Notes: generated by a model from the letters alone, not told the origin. DNA of 30,298 bases from Thraustochytrium sp. TN22 (GCA_013306675.1 JABLUY010000342.1:1-30298), one strand, 5' to 3'; positions 8,122 through 17,099 are shown, counted from the first letter of the stretch. Translations and numbers: made by a program.

Positions 8122-9819
8122 ATGCGCAAAGCATATGCGGCGCTCGCGTCGGCTGCGCTCCTGGCGTGGGCCTTGGCGACGGCGCTCTGGTTCTACGTGG
8201 ACGACACCCTTCGCAACGCCGAGGAGCGGGAGAGTATCATCTTCGTGGTGACGATCCAGGGGTTCAACAAGGACGGCCAGCGCCTTCGTCAGCAGGACCC
8301 AAAGGACCAAAGGGTGGAGGAGGCGAGGTGGCCAGCGGCCCGAGGTGGCTCGACGAGCAAGGATGAAGTCCTGCAGGAGGCCTTCGCAGAGCAAGACTCC
8401 GTGGAGAGCATGCTCGTTGAGGTGGAGCGGGCGGACTCTCGTAACACGCAGGCGGGTCGCACGGTGTTCTTCTTCGGCAAGACCAAGTACATGGACCGGG
8501 ACCAGCCAAACCTTGAGCCCGTGTTTACGGAGCAAGGGTGGCTGGCGAGGCGTGCAGCGCGCGAGGGCAGCCTCTCCACGGCCCTCGTCGCGGCCAACGA
8601 GGACGCCGTGATGCTGTGCTTGACCATTCACGACCAGTGCTTCGCGCCGGGCGCGCTCGAGCTCATCAAGCCGCACCAGCGCGTGAACCGACTGCCGGGC
8701 CTGCGCGAGACCATCTGGGGCAAGGGCAGCTTCTGCGCCACGATGAAGGCGGCCAACGTTTCCGGCACGTCCTTTGGGGACGCGGTCTTCGACTGCTGGG
8801 TGCTCCCGAAAGAGTGGCCAGCCGCGGATGTCTTCGCGCTGGCGCACCCGGAGACGCACTTCATCGTGAAGCCGCTCAATCTAGGCGGCGGCAAGGGCAT
8901 CTCGGTGGTCGACTCGGAGCGAGGTCTCGCGCGCATCCGCGCTGTGCCGCACGTGGTGCAGCCGTACCTGCCCGACCCGTTTCTGATTGATGGGCGCAAG
9001 TGGGACATTCGCTCCTTCGTCATGGTGACCAGCACCGTGCCGATGCGCGCTTACGTGCACTCGCGCGGTATCATTCGCTTCGCCACGACGCCCTACAACG
9101 CGGACGCGCGCCGCGGTGGCAAGCGCACGCAGTTCCTGACGAACACCGCGGTCAACAAGTATGCGGGTGGCAGGCGCGCCGCCGCCAACCTCACGGCGGT
9201 GACCTGGTCCTTTGAGGATCTGCGCGACTATTTTGAGGAGCAGCAGGAGGGCCTCTACGACCAACTGTATGGACGCATCCAGCGTGCGCTCGGAGTGGTC
9301 TTCTTGGCGGCGGAGCAGGCCTGGAGCCGCTACGCTCGCGAGAACCCGGCCTTCACATGCCCGCACTGCTTTCAGATGCTCGGCGTTGACCTTATCGTCG
9401 ACAGCCGCATGGTGCCGCGCGTCATCGAGGTCAACGGCCAGCCCAGTCTCAAGCTCTCAGGCGACGCCTCGGACGGCTACTCGGCGTCCAAAGTGTCCAT
9501 GTTGCACGACGTGGCCTCCCTGGTGCTGGGTGGTCTCGACGACCGGCCCGTGGCCGGCGAGATTCGGGATGCGCTTCAATCGCTCTCCGGCGCCGACAAC
9601 CTCCTCGCCGCGCTTGAGCCTGGCCACTGGTCCTACCTGGTCAACTTTTGGCGCGAACGCCGCCACAATGCTGTTGCTGCCACTGGCTGGCGCCCGGTGT
9701 ACCCGAACGCGGCGCAGGCCGAGGACCAGGCAGCCTTTCTCGGACATATGGGCGCGTCAGACGCGCGCCTCGCGTTGCACCGCCTACTCGAGCACCTCGC
9801 TCGTAGCCAGCCCTTGTAA
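8122..9819 (+). CDS. Membrane-anchored TTL-like ATP-grasp ligase, copy B
   Basis: A 565-residue protein. Residues 1-3 are MRK, followed by one hydrophobic segment at about 4-26 (AALASAALLAWALATALWFY), consistent with a signal anchor. The TTL ATP-grasp domain spans about 135-460, with IKPHQRVNRLPG, the nucleotide-binding IVKPLNLGGGKG (K250), VVQPYLPDP, KWDIRSF (K293, D295, R297), TNTAVNK and the metal-binding RVIEVNGQPS (E436, N438). A C-terminal stretch rich in aromatic and Leu residues, ending LALHRLLEHLA, is shared with copy A. The family ligates amino acids to protein side chains or termini using ATP. The anchor suggests a secretory-pathway or membrane location, so the substrate is open. 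The frame extends upstream to a GTG at 8053, but ATG 8122 (A at -3) is the first ATG. Compared with copy A it lacks the long N-terminal tail, poly-Ser tract and Arg/Glu coiled coil. Confidence 0.85.
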   Translation: MRKAYAALASAALLAWALATALWFYVDDTLRNAEERESIIFVVTIQGFNKDGQRLRQQDPKDQRVEEARWPAARGGSTSKDEVLQEAFAEQDSVESMLVEVERADSRNTQAGRTVFFFGKTKYMDRDQPNLEPVFTEQGWLARRAAREGSLSTALVAANEDAVMLCLTIHDQCFAPGALELIKPHQRVNRLPGLRETIWGKGSFCATMKAANVSGTSFGDAVFDCWVLPKEWPAADVFALAHPETHFIVKPLNLGGGKGISVVDSERGLARIRAVPHVVQPYLPDPFLIDGRKWDIRSFVMVTSTVPMRAYVHSRGIIRFATTPYNADARRGGKRTQFLTNTAVNKYAGGRRAAANLTAVTWSFEDLRDYFEEQQEGLYDQLYGRIQRALGVVFLAAEQAWSRYARENPAFTCPHCFQMLGVDLIVDSRMVPRVIEVNGQPSLKLSGDASDGYSASKVSMLHDVASLVLGGLDDRPVAGEIRDALQSLSGADNLLAALEPGHWSYLVNFWRERRHNAVAATGWRPVYPNAAQAEDQAAFLGHMGASDARLALHRLLEHLARSQPL

Positions 9820-10169
9820 TAAACCCATCAAGCGATACGTGTGGTTCCCATCAGGTACGCCAGCGTGATCTCGGCAGAAAAGAGACCAGTGTTTCGTTTG
9901 AGAATACAAATGACGGACGGACGAGCGAATAAATGGGTGAGTGCATAGCAAAAGGCCTACTTGCCTATTCCAGGCCTGCTGCTGCCTCTGTCCCTGCGCT
10001 CATTCTCGCTCCTCATGTCACAATCTCCCTTTTCTCCCTCTCTCTTTCTCTGTCTCTGTCCCTGTCTTTCTCTCTCTCGGTCTGTCTGTCTGTCTGTCTG
10101 TCTCGGAGTGTCTCCCCCCCCTCCCCCTTCACTCACTCTTTCGTTCTCTGCACTGCACTTTCAAGTTGG
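9820..10169. other. Convergent 3' spacer with polyadenylation-like hexamers and a pyrimidine tract
   Basis: It lies between the TTL-B stop and the ARMT1-like stop. AATAAA occurs at 9818-9823, overlapping the TTL-B stop, and again at 9928-9933, the better placed poly(A) candidate. A long CT, TCTG and C-rich run covers about 10022-10118. No gene is seen. Confidence 0.6.
10022..10118. repeat. Pyrimidine-rich low-complexity tract (CT, TCTG units)
   Basis: An almost pure C/T-plus-G tract with CTCT, CTGT and five or so TCTG units, between two convergent genes. No coding content. Confidence 0.8.
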
Positions 10170-11384
10170 TCACATGGCCGAGGTCTGCTCAACGAGGACA
10201 CCATCGCCACACCGAAAGGAGACTTGGCCGGTCTTACCATTGACGGCCCAGTCAGGCGAAGGCATGCCCTGTGCGAGGCGGTCAGGTGAGACGCCGACGA
10301 TGGGCGGCGATTTGCACGTGCGAATGGCGAGGAGGGCACCCGTGCCCCAGTAGCGCAACAAGGTGTCAAAGGGCAACGTGTTGGGCCAGAAGCGGTCGCC
10401 GAGCAGGCGGCGGTAGTTGGCGTCGCCCTTGGTAATGGTGAGCAACGCGTCGTTGTAGGTGGAGTGCAGGCCGCCAGGGACCTGCCAAAAGGCGAGCGGG
10501 GAGGTGTAAAAGTCGTGCGCGAAAACGCTGAGGTGGCCGCTGGAGAGCGCCTTGGCGAGGCGCTTGCCCACGTGGGCGAGCGCCTCGTGCTCGCTCATAC
10601 GCTCCACGTGGGTATGCACGTCGGCCACGAGGGCGTCGCTGACAAAGACCGGGTGGCTCTTGGCGTGGAGCGTGACGCGCAGCCCAGGGAGCACGTGCAT
10701 GAGGTAGTCGACGAGCATGAGGTCCTGCACGAGCTCGGCGCCGCAGTTGTCGAGCACGAGAATGATGCGCGGCTCGGGCTCAGGTCGCTCCTTGAGCAGC
10801 GGCTTGAAGATGGCGTCCCAGCAGGCCTCGATGTCGTCCACGATCATGGTGCGGTCGAGCGCCGCCTCCTGCACCTTGCCGGAGGAGAAGGAGAGGTCGA
10901 CCTGGTTGCCCCAGAGCGAGCCGAGCACAAGCTCGCGAAAGCCGGCCAGATCCGGCCCGTGGTGAACGACCTCGGAGATGCCGGCGAGCGCCTTGTCGAG
11001 CGCGTCGCCCTTTTGCGCCGCGAAGGGGTCCTGGGCGTCGTCCTGCTCGAAGTAGTCCAGCCACGAGAGCACGAGGCGGTAGACGTAGTTTTCCAGAAAG
11101 AACCACTCCACATCCATGGCGTTCATGCCGTTGCGCGCCTCCATGTAGAAGCGCCAGTCGGGCCCGCCATCGGAGCCGTCCAGGGCGACGATGTGGTGCC
11201 GCTCCTGTTCTAGCTCCGACGCCAGCGCTTCGATCTTGGCGCGCGCCGCCTCGCCGGCGCTCTCGTGCCTGGCCAGCAAGTCGCGCAGGATCGCCGGCAG
11301 CCGCTCCGTCACGCTCTTGCGCACGAAGGCGTCGCGCGACCGCCCGCGCACGGGCTCCGCGAGCGGCGGCAGCCGCAGGCTCAT
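10170..11384 (-). CDS. DUF89 / ARMT1-type metal-dependent damage-control phosphatase
   Basis: A 404-residue protein of the DUF89 family, subfamily III type (ARMT1-like). These are cytosolic metal-dependent phosphatases acting on reactive sugar phosphates such as fructose-1-phosphate; a protein carboxyl methyltransferase activity has also been reported for human ARMT1. Diagnostic features are SLWGNQVDLS (residues 156-165), the metal-site segment ILVLDNCGAELVQDL (D212, N213), HAKSHPVFVSD (D250), and TKGDANYRRLLGDRFW (D321, N323), matching the family KGD.NYR motif. An all-helical N-terminal half, including WFFLENYVYRLVLSW, fits the family. The length is near the usual 400-450. The start is the first ATG, with G at -3. 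The gene is divergent from the leucine-synthesis gene and converges on TTL-B. Substrate preference cannot be settled from sequence. Confidence 0.87.
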   Translation of the reverse strand: MSLRLPPLAEPVRGRSRDAFVRKSVTERLPAILRDLLARHESAGEAARAKIEALASELEQERHHIVALDGSDGGPDWRFYMEARNGMNAMDVEWFFLENYVYRLVLSWLDYFEQDDAQDPFAAQKGDALDKALAGISEVVHHGPDLAGFRELVLGSLWGNQVDLSFSSGKVQEAALDRTMIVDDIEACWDAIFKPLLKERPEPEPRIILVLDNCGAELVQDLMLVDYLMHVLPGLRVTLHAKSHPVFVSDALVADVHTHVERMSEHEALAHVGKRLAKALSSGHLSVFAHDFYTSPLAFWQVPGGLHSTYNDALLTITKGDANYRRLLGDRFWPNTLPFDTLLRYWGTGALLAIRTCKSPPIVGVSPDRLAQGMPSPDWAVNGKTGQVSFRCGDGVLVEQTSAM

Positions 11385-11600
11385 GGCCCTTTCGTCCTCC
11401 GCGGCCCTTTCGTCCGTCGCGGCCTTTTTCGCCGCGCCGGGCCGCGCCGCGCCGCGCCGCGCCGCGCTGCGCTGCGCTGCGCCGGGCCGGGCCGGAGGCA
11501 GGGCTCGGGATGCTCTCCGCGGCGCCGCGCCGCGCGCAGGAGAGGCTTGGCGCTTTGACGCCGCCTCCGGGTTGGTCGTGTTGCAGAGGATCAGCGCCGG

Positions 11601-11680
11601 GCGAGCGAGCGCTAGGGCGCGCGAGCGAGCGCTAGGGCGGGCGAGCGAGCGCTAGGGCGGGCGAGCGAGCGCTGGGCGCG
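11601..11680. repeat. 20-bp tandem repeat, four copies
   Basis: Four head-to-tail copies of GCGAGCGAGCGCTAGGGCGG. Copy one ends GCGC and copy four is slightly changed. It lies about 220 bases upstream of the ARMT1-like ATG. A GC-rich minisatellite or a cluster of protein-binding sites are both possible. Confidence 0.85.
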
Positions 11681-12038
11681 CCGTGGGGGCGAGCGCCGGA
11701 GCGAGCGCTGAAGGCTCGCTCGCGAGCGGGGCGACCTCAGGGCTCACGATGCGGACCACCGAGGTGGCGCTGCGCGCGCTGCTCCTCGGCTCGCGTGCCT
11801 GGCGGCGGTCGACGCCCCTGGCTGGCGGCTGCCAAGATGCTGCCACTGCTCGCTGGCCTTGCACGTAACTCACCACCACGGCAAGAAGCAGGGGACTCGT
11901 CCCAGGTTCGGGGAAGGCGACCGTCGACGACGGCCTGCGTACGCCCACGGTCGGCGCTGTGCTACGACCTCCGACGTGGCGAGGCCGCGCGGTGCAGTGA
12001 GTTAGTTAGTAGTAACTCGCCACAACCAAGACGACCAA

Positions 12039-12312
12039 GTAAGTCTTCAAGTGAACCGATCGCACGCCTCTCCGCTCGCTCGCTCCGAGTCCGTGCCGTG
12101 CCGTGCTTCCGCTGCACTGCACTGCGCCGCGAAGGATCGGAGCACCCTCGAAGCGCCGTAGTGCGGTGCGTCCAAGCACAAGCTCGAAGCGCCCCAGTCG
12201 CCACCATTCGCCACCGGGCAGTGCAGTGTGCCTGACTCACTTTCAGTTCAGTTAAAACAGTTTTAAAAGGTTAATTAGCCTAACTTAACTTTGTTGTTGC
12301 GGTTGCTGGCAG
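12039..12312 (+). other. Possible 5'-leader intron of the isopropylmalate isomerase gene
   Basis: GTAAGT at 12039-12044 matches a consensus donor. At the other end CTAAC (12280-12284) lies 29 bases before an AG at 12311-12312, with a T-rich stretch between. The AT-rich patch at 12240-12300, rare in this window, falls inside. No transcript evidence is available, so this is tentative. Confidence 0.3.
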
Positions 12313-12454
12313 CTCAGTAGTGCAGTGTGCCACACTCAGAGAGGCACGCGCAGCCGACTCTGACAGCAGAACAGAAACGTGTGGCGCAGGCCGGCGGAGG
12401 CGGCTGCGCGGAGCGGCAGAGCGGCTCGCGCGCGGCGCGGTGCGAGCAGCAGCG

Positions 12455-12478
12455 CAGGCAGGCAGGCAGGCAGGCAGG
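12455..12478 (+). repeat. (CAGG)6 tract abutting the start codon
   Basis: Six uninterrupted CAGG units end at the base before the ATG at 12479. Similar tracts precede two other plus-strand genes in this window. Confidence 0.9.
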
Positions 12479-14641
12479 ATGGTGGGCTCGACGCTGACGC
12501 GCGCGACGGCGGCCGCGCGCGCGGCGGCGCCGTGGCGGCAGTACTGCGCCGCGCTGAGCTCCGGCACGGCGCGGCCGCGCACGCTGTTCGAGAAGATCTG
12601 GGACGACCACGTGATCGAGCGGCAGGAGGATGGGACCTGCCTGATCGGCATCGACCGCATGATGATCCACGAGGTGACGTCGCCGCAGGCCTTCGAGGGC
12701 CTGCGGCTCGCGAACCGGTCCATCCGCCACCCGCAGCGCCTGCTGTGCACGCCGGACCACAACGTGCCGACGGGCAAGGAGCGCCTGGAGGGCCAGCTGG
12801 GCGAGTCGCCAGAGTCGCTCCTGCAGGTGGAGACCCTGGACGAGAACGCGAAGCGGTACAACCTGCCGTACTTTGCGCTCAACGACAAGCGCCAGGGCAT
12901 CGTGCACGTGGTGGCGCTGGAGCAGGGCTTCACGCTGCCGGGCTGCACCATGGTGTGCGGTGACTCGCACACGTCGACGCACGGCGCCTTTGGCTCGCTC
13001 GCCTTCGGCATCGGCACGAGCGAGGTGGAGCACGTGCTGGCGACCCAGACGCTCATCCAGAGCAAGGCCAAGAGCATGCGCATCTCGGTGCAGGGCGACC
13101 TGCCCGTGGGCGTCACGTCCAAGGACCTCATTCTTCACATCATTGGCGTCATCGGCACGGCCGGCGGCAACGGCCACGTTGTAGAGTACGCCGGCGAGGC
13201 GGTGCGCAAGCTGTCCATGGAGGCGCGCGCCACCCTCTGCAACATGAGCATTGAGCAGGGCTCGCGCGCCGGCCTGGTCGCGCCGGATGACATCACCTTC
13301 CGCTACCTCAAGGGCAAGCCCATGGCGCCCAAGGGCGAGAACTGGGACAAGGCCGTGGCGTACTGGCGCACGCTGCCCTCGGACGAGGGCGCGGTCTACG
13401 ACAAGGAGGTTGTCATTGACGCTACCGAGATCGCGCCGCAGGTCACCTGGGGCACCAACCCGGAGATGGTCGCGCCCATCCACGGCAAGGTGCCGGACCC
13501 GGCCCTGGCCGAGACCGAGGACAAGCGCAACGCCATGCAGCGCGCGCTCGAGTACATGGGCCTCGAGGCCAACCAGCCACTCGACGGCATCCAGGTGGAC
13601 AAGGTCTTCGTGGGCTCCTGCACCAACGGCCGCATCGAGGACCTGCGTGCCGTCGCTGAGGTCGTCAAGGGCAAGAAGGTCGCCGACAACATCAAGCACG
13701 CCATGATCGTCCCGGGCTCCGGCCTCGTCAAGCGCATGGCCGTGGACGAGGGCCTCGACGTCATCTTCCGTGAGGCCGGCTTCGACCTGCGCGAGCCGGG
13801 CTGCTCCATGTGCCTGGGCATGAACGCCGACCAGCTCGAGCCCGGTGAGCGCTGCGCTTCCACCAGCAACCGCAACTTCGAGGGCCGCCAGGGCGTTGGT
13901 GGCCGCACCCACCTGGTCTCGCCGGCCATGGCCGCGGCCGCCGCCATCACCGGCCGCCTCACCGACGTGCGCGCGCTCGGCCGCTCGCGCGGCTTTTCCA
14001 CCAGCGCCGCCCAGGCCGCCCCGGCCGCCGGTGGCATGAAGCCCTTTCGCGTGCTCGACAGCGTCATCGCCGCCCCGCTCCCGCGCCCCAACATTGACAC
14101 CGACATCATCATCCCGGCCCGCTTCCTCAAGACCATCAAGCGTACTGGCCTCGGCAAGCACGCCTTCTCCGCGCTCCGCTACAAGGACGGCAACTCCATC
14201 GAGGAGCCCTCCTTCGTGCTCAACCAGGATGCCTACCGCGGCGCCCAGGTCCTCGTCGCCGGCGACAACTTCGGCTGCGGCTCCTCGCGCGAGCACGCGC
14301 CCTGGAGCCTGCTCGACCTCGGCCTCCGCTGCATCGTCTCCACCTCCTTTTCTGACATCTTCTTCAACAACTGCTTCAAGAACGGCATCCTCCCCATCGT
14401 CCTGCCCCAGGCCGACGTCGACGTCCTCATGAAGGCCGCCAAGAACGTCGAGGCCTTCACCGTTGACCTGGAGAAGCAGACCATCACCTGCGCTGGCGGC
14501 GCCCAGGTCTCCTTCGACGTCGACCCCTTCCGCAAGCACTGTCTCCTCAACGGCCTCGACGACATCGGCCTCACCCTCCAGAAGGAGGACGCCATCAAGG
14601 CCTACGAGGACCGCCTCGCCCGCGAGCGTCCCTGGATCTAA
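12479..14641 (+). CDS. LEU1: 3-isopropylmalate dehydratase (isopropylmalate isomerase), fused large and small subunits, mitochondrial
   Basis: A 720-residue enzyme converting 2-isopropylmalate to 3-isopropylmalate, the second step of leucine synthesis. Residues 1-34 contain five Arg, many Ala/Thr/Ser and no acidic residue, as in a mitochondrial presequence. The LeuC-type part begins at about 36 ([11 protein letters not shown]) and carries the 4Fe-4S ligands C381 (VGSCTNGR) and C442/C445 (GCSMCLGMN). The LeuD-type part begins at about 520 ([15 protein letters not shown], then [14 protein letters not shown]). One chain with LeuC then LeuD is the fungal-type arrangement (about 750-780 residues); bacteria and plants usually encode two subunits. 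The linker at about 494-519 is Ala/Ser-rich and contains [10 protein letters not shown]. The frame opens upstream with a GTG; ATG 12479 is the first ATG (A at -3). Third positions are strongly G/C. The symbol follows yeast. Confidence 0.95.
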   Translation: MVGSTLTRATAAARAAAPWRQYCAALSSGTARPRTLFEKIWDDHVIERQEDGTCLIGIDRMMIHEVTSPQAFEGLRLANRSIRHPQRLLCTPDHNVPTGKERLEGQLGESPESLLQVETLDENAKRYNLPYFALNDKRQGIVHVVALEQGFTLPGCTMVCGDSHTSTHGAFGSLAFGIGTSEVEHVLATQTLIQSKAKSMRISVQGDLPVGVTSKDLILHIIGVIGTAGGNGHVVEYAGEAVRKLSMEARATLCNMSIEQGSRAGLVAPDDITFRYLKGKPMAPKGENWDKAVAYWRTLPSDEGAVYDKEVVIDATEIAPQVTWGTNPEMVAPIHGKVPDPALAETEDKRNAMQRALEYMGLEANQPLDGIQVDKVFVGSCTNGRIEDLRAVAEVVKGKKVADNIKHAMIVPGSGLVKRMAVDEGLDVIFREAGFDLREPGCSMCLGMNADQLEPGERCASTSNRNFEGRQGVGGRTHLVSPAMAAAAAITGRLTDVRALGRSRGFSTSAAQAAPAAGGMKPFRVLDSVIAAPLPRPNIDTDIIIPARFLKTIKRTGLGKHAFSALRYKDGNSIEEPSFVLNQDAYRGAQVLVAGDNFGCGSSREHAPWSLLDLGLRCIVSTSFSDIFFNNCFKNGILPIVLPQADVDVLMKAAKNVEAFTVDLEKQTITCAGGAQVSFDVDPFRKHCLLNGLDDIGLTLQKEDAIKAYEDRLARERPWI

Positions 14642-15556
14642 ATCGAACTGCGGACTTGGGTGAGGGGGGTTTGGCAGAAAACACCTCAAGCCCGCCCCTT
14701 TTTCCCGCGTCCCTTTCGCGTCATGTCTCTGAGCAAGGAGTCCGAGCGAGAGAGCGAGGCCGATGCGCCCCCACCATGTGCACTGTAGTCCTACTGCTTC
14801 TCTTCCGCCCTCCTTCTCACATCAATCCCACTTTTATATTTGCAGCGTCGGCGTAGAAATTTCGAGCATGAACAACCCCAGAACGCATCGCATTGGTATG
14901 CTTTCTTGCTCGCCGCGTGCCGCCGCGGGCACGTGCTCCGTGACGCGCGGCTGGCTGCGTCCGCACAGCAGTTGCTCTTCTTCTTCTTCTTCCTCTTCTT
15001 TCCCATCCACGGCCGATTTTGGAGTCGGAGTCCTCGCGGCCCTCCATCCCAGCCCGAGCCGTCGGCCTGGGCGAGAATCACGGTCGCCACGCCGGCCCGA
15101 GCTCTTGGTAAAGGCACTAGCTAGCCAGAGGCCGTGAGTCCGGATCACTCTCTGTCGCCTCGATCGCCTCGATCGCCCTCGATCCCCTTGTCCCAAGTCC
15201 GCTGCAGTGTTGCACGTAGCGGCGCACACGGTGTGCGTGCGTATGAAGTTGCTTTCATGGGCACCATGGTCAATTGCAAGTTGCTCTTAGCCTACATGGC
15301 GACAGTGAGTGGCTCTCGAGAGCAAAGTCGCGGCCACGCGACGCGTTAATTACAGGCAAGGTTCGAGCAGAGAGCGGCGCGTGCAGCGCGAGCTGTGCGA
15401 CCGTCTGCGAGGCGGCCGGCAGACGGGCTCGCGCGTGGCGGCAGCGGCGGCGCGGCGGCGCGGCGGCGGCGCTCGGTCGGTCGGCGGCGCGGCGGCGCGG
15501 CCTGGCCGAGGCCGCTCGAAGGCTGACTGGGTCCGGCCGGCCGGCCCACGGGCTCG

Positions 15557-15606
<50 letters not shown>

Positions 15607-15704
15607 GGCGCGCGCGGGGCCTCGGGCGACGTGGAGCTGGCGGCCACCGAGAAGCAGCGCGGCGACAGGAGAAGACCGGCCGCGGCGCGCAGCAGGAGAG
15701 CAAG
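14642..15704. other. Spacer between LEU1 and the ankyrin-SAM-TIR gene
   Basis: About 1.06 kb between two plus-strand genes. It contains a CTT/TCC tract at 14979-15003, a CACGTG E-box-like site at 14930-14935, a CACTAGCTAG element at 15115-15124 and a 12-copy CAGG tract at 15557-15604. The frame of the TIR gene is open from a GTG at 15309, but the translation there is Arg/Ala/Gly/Gln low complexity. No gene is recognised. Confidence 0.55.
15557..15604 (+). repeat. (CAGG)12 microsatellite
   Basis: Twelve uninterrupted CAGG units about 100 bases upstream of the TIR gene ATG, probably in its leader. Read in the gene's frame it would give AGRQ repeats, which argues that it is not coding. Confidence 0.92.
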
Positions 15705-17099
15705 ATGCCGCCGAGCCCGGGCATGGAAGAGCTGATTGAGAACGGGGACGCGGAGGGGGTACAGCGCGCAGTGCAGAAAAACCCAGCCAAGCTGAACGCG
15801 AGGCTCGTGCGGCTCCAGCGCACGCCCCTCATGTTCGCTATTCATACGGACTCGGGAGGGCGACCGGGAATCGCGCAGTGGCTCATCGAGCGCGGCGCGG
15901 ACCTGGACGCGCAGGAGGAGACGGGGAGGACGGCGCTCATGATTGCGTGCCGCTACGGGCAGCCGGGAATCGCACGCACGCTCATCCAGCGCGGCGCCAA
16001 GGTGAACCTGCGCGACGTGCTCGGGTACACGGCAGTCATGCTGGCGAGCCAGTACGACCAGCCCGAGACCGTGGGCCACCTCGTGGACCGCGGCGCCATG
16101 CTCGACCTGCAGCACGCCTACGGCTCTACGGCGCTCATGCTCGCGTGCCAAAGGCCCATCAACGAGCACTGCACGACGGAGGGCCTGCTGCAAATCGTCA
16201 AGCTGCTCTGGGCCGGCGGCGCCGACCCGCATGTTACCAACAGGGAGGGCCACGACGCACTGGCCTTCGCGCAGCAGGCCGGCCGCGAGGACGCCTCCGC
16301 CTTCCTTGACTTTGTCATGGGCTCCGAGGTCGCGCGCATGCTGCTCGAGGTGCTCAAGATGCCGCGCTCCATCACACTGGCGTTTTACGACGCCGACATC
16401 TTGCGCATGGAGCAGGTCACGGCGCTCTCGGACGAGGACCTCGAGGTCGTCGGCGTCACGAATCCGATCCGCCGCCGTATCATTCTCGAGCGCGCCAGGG
16501 GCGGCACCGGGAGTCGCATGTCCATGCTGCGCGAGCGCGTTTCGCGCCGAGTCTCGCAGGTCTCCCAGTCGCTGCGCCGCGCCACGGGCGGCGCTGGCAG
16601 GTTCGAGTACGACGCCTTCCTCGCACACGATTGGTATGAGGACGACGCCGTGCACGAGGTCGTCGGCCTTGCCGAAACCGCGCTTCGCACTGCCGGCAAG
16701 ACCGTCTGGTTTGACCGCGACCGCCTCGACCCGGCCACTGCCTTCGACGAGGTCCTGGCCGCCGTGCAAGCCTCGCGCAAGGTTCTCGTCTTCATCACCC
16801 AGCGCTATATGCAGAGCCTGCAGGCCGCCGCAGATGCTGTTGTGGCGGCCGCCCAGACCGAGGGCCAGCCCGACGAGCACCAGCTCGACGACCACTACTC
16901 CAATGAGGCCTTTCGGCTCGCCTGCGTGGTGCGCGGCTCGCGCAACATCATCCCTGTCGTGCTCGAGCGCCGCATGCTCGACCCGGCCAGCTGGACTGGC
17001 CCGCTCAAGCTCAAGCTCGGCGCTTTGCAGCCTGTCGACTTTTCAACGACGCTCCGCCGCGAGAACAACCTTGCGCGGCTTCTCGAGCGCATTGGCTGA
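15705..17099 (+). CDS. Ankyrin-SAM-TIR domain protein
   Basis: A 464-residue protein with three modules. Ankyrin-type repeats fill about 5-205 (GRTALMIACRYGQPGIARTL, GYTAVMLASQYDQPETVGHL, GSTALMLACQ). A SAM-like helical domain covers about 223-266 (LRMEQVTALSDEDLEVVGV, then RRRIILERA). A basic Arg/Ser linker leads to a TIR domain at about 299-440: EYDAFLAHDWYEDD, a BB-loop-like WFDRDRLDPATAF (335-347), VLVFITQRYM and NIIPVVLE. E401 in YSNEAF sits about where NAD-cleaving TIR domains carry their catalytic Glu. SAM domains usually oligomerise, and SAM-TIR order is that of SARM1, so an ankyrin-gated TIR NADase or signalling scaffold is plausible but unproven. The start is ATG 15705 (A at -3); upstream is repeat-rich leader. 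No signal or membrane segment is seen, so it is probably cytosolic. Confidence 0.83.
   Translation: MPPSPGMEELIENGDAEGVQRAVQKNPAKLNARLVRLQRTPLMFAIHTDSGGRPGIAQWLIERGADLDAQEETGRTALMIACRYGQPGIARTLIQRGAKVNLRDVLGYTAVMLASQYDQPETVGHLVDRGAMLDLQHAYGSTALMLACQRPINEHCTTEGLLQIVKLLWAGGADPHVTNREGHDALAFAQQAGREDASAFLDFVMGSEVARMLLEVLKMPRSITLAFYDADILRMEQVTALSDEDLEVVGVTNPIRRRIILERARGGTGSRMSMLRERVSRRVSQVSQSLRRATGGAGRFEYDAFLAHDWYEDDAVHEVVGLAETALRTAGKTVWFDRDRLDPATAFDEVLAAVQASRKVLVFITQRYMQSLQAAADAVVAAAQTEGQPDEHQLDDHYSNEAFRLACVVRGSRNIIPVVLERRMLDPASWTGPLKLKLGALQPVDFSTTLRRENNLARLLERIG

Larger units (their letters stand above)
11385..12478. promoter_or_regulatory. Divergent spacer between the ARMT1-like gene and the isopropylmalate isomerase gene
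   Basis: About 1.1 kb. Features seen are GCCGCGC runs at 11430-11480, a four-copy 20-bp tandem repeat at 11601-11680, an unusually AT-rich patch at 12240-12300, a possible leader intron at 12039-12312, and a CAGG tract touching the downstream ATG. No protein gene is recognised. Promoter function is inferred from the divergent geometry. Confidence 0.5.

Noticed and set aside
12314-14689. A 791-codon open frame on the minus strand opposite LEU1
   Set aside because: It is the mirror of a G/C-ending codon pattern in LEU1. The translation is Val/Leu/Ala/His/Asp-rich without any domain, while the plus strand is an unmistakable enzyme.
15270-16895. A 541-codon open frame opposite the ankyrin-SAM-TIR gene
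   Set aside because: No recognisable domain; it runs through a CAGG microsatellite as a Pro/Ala/Cys/Leu repeat, and codon mirroring explains it.
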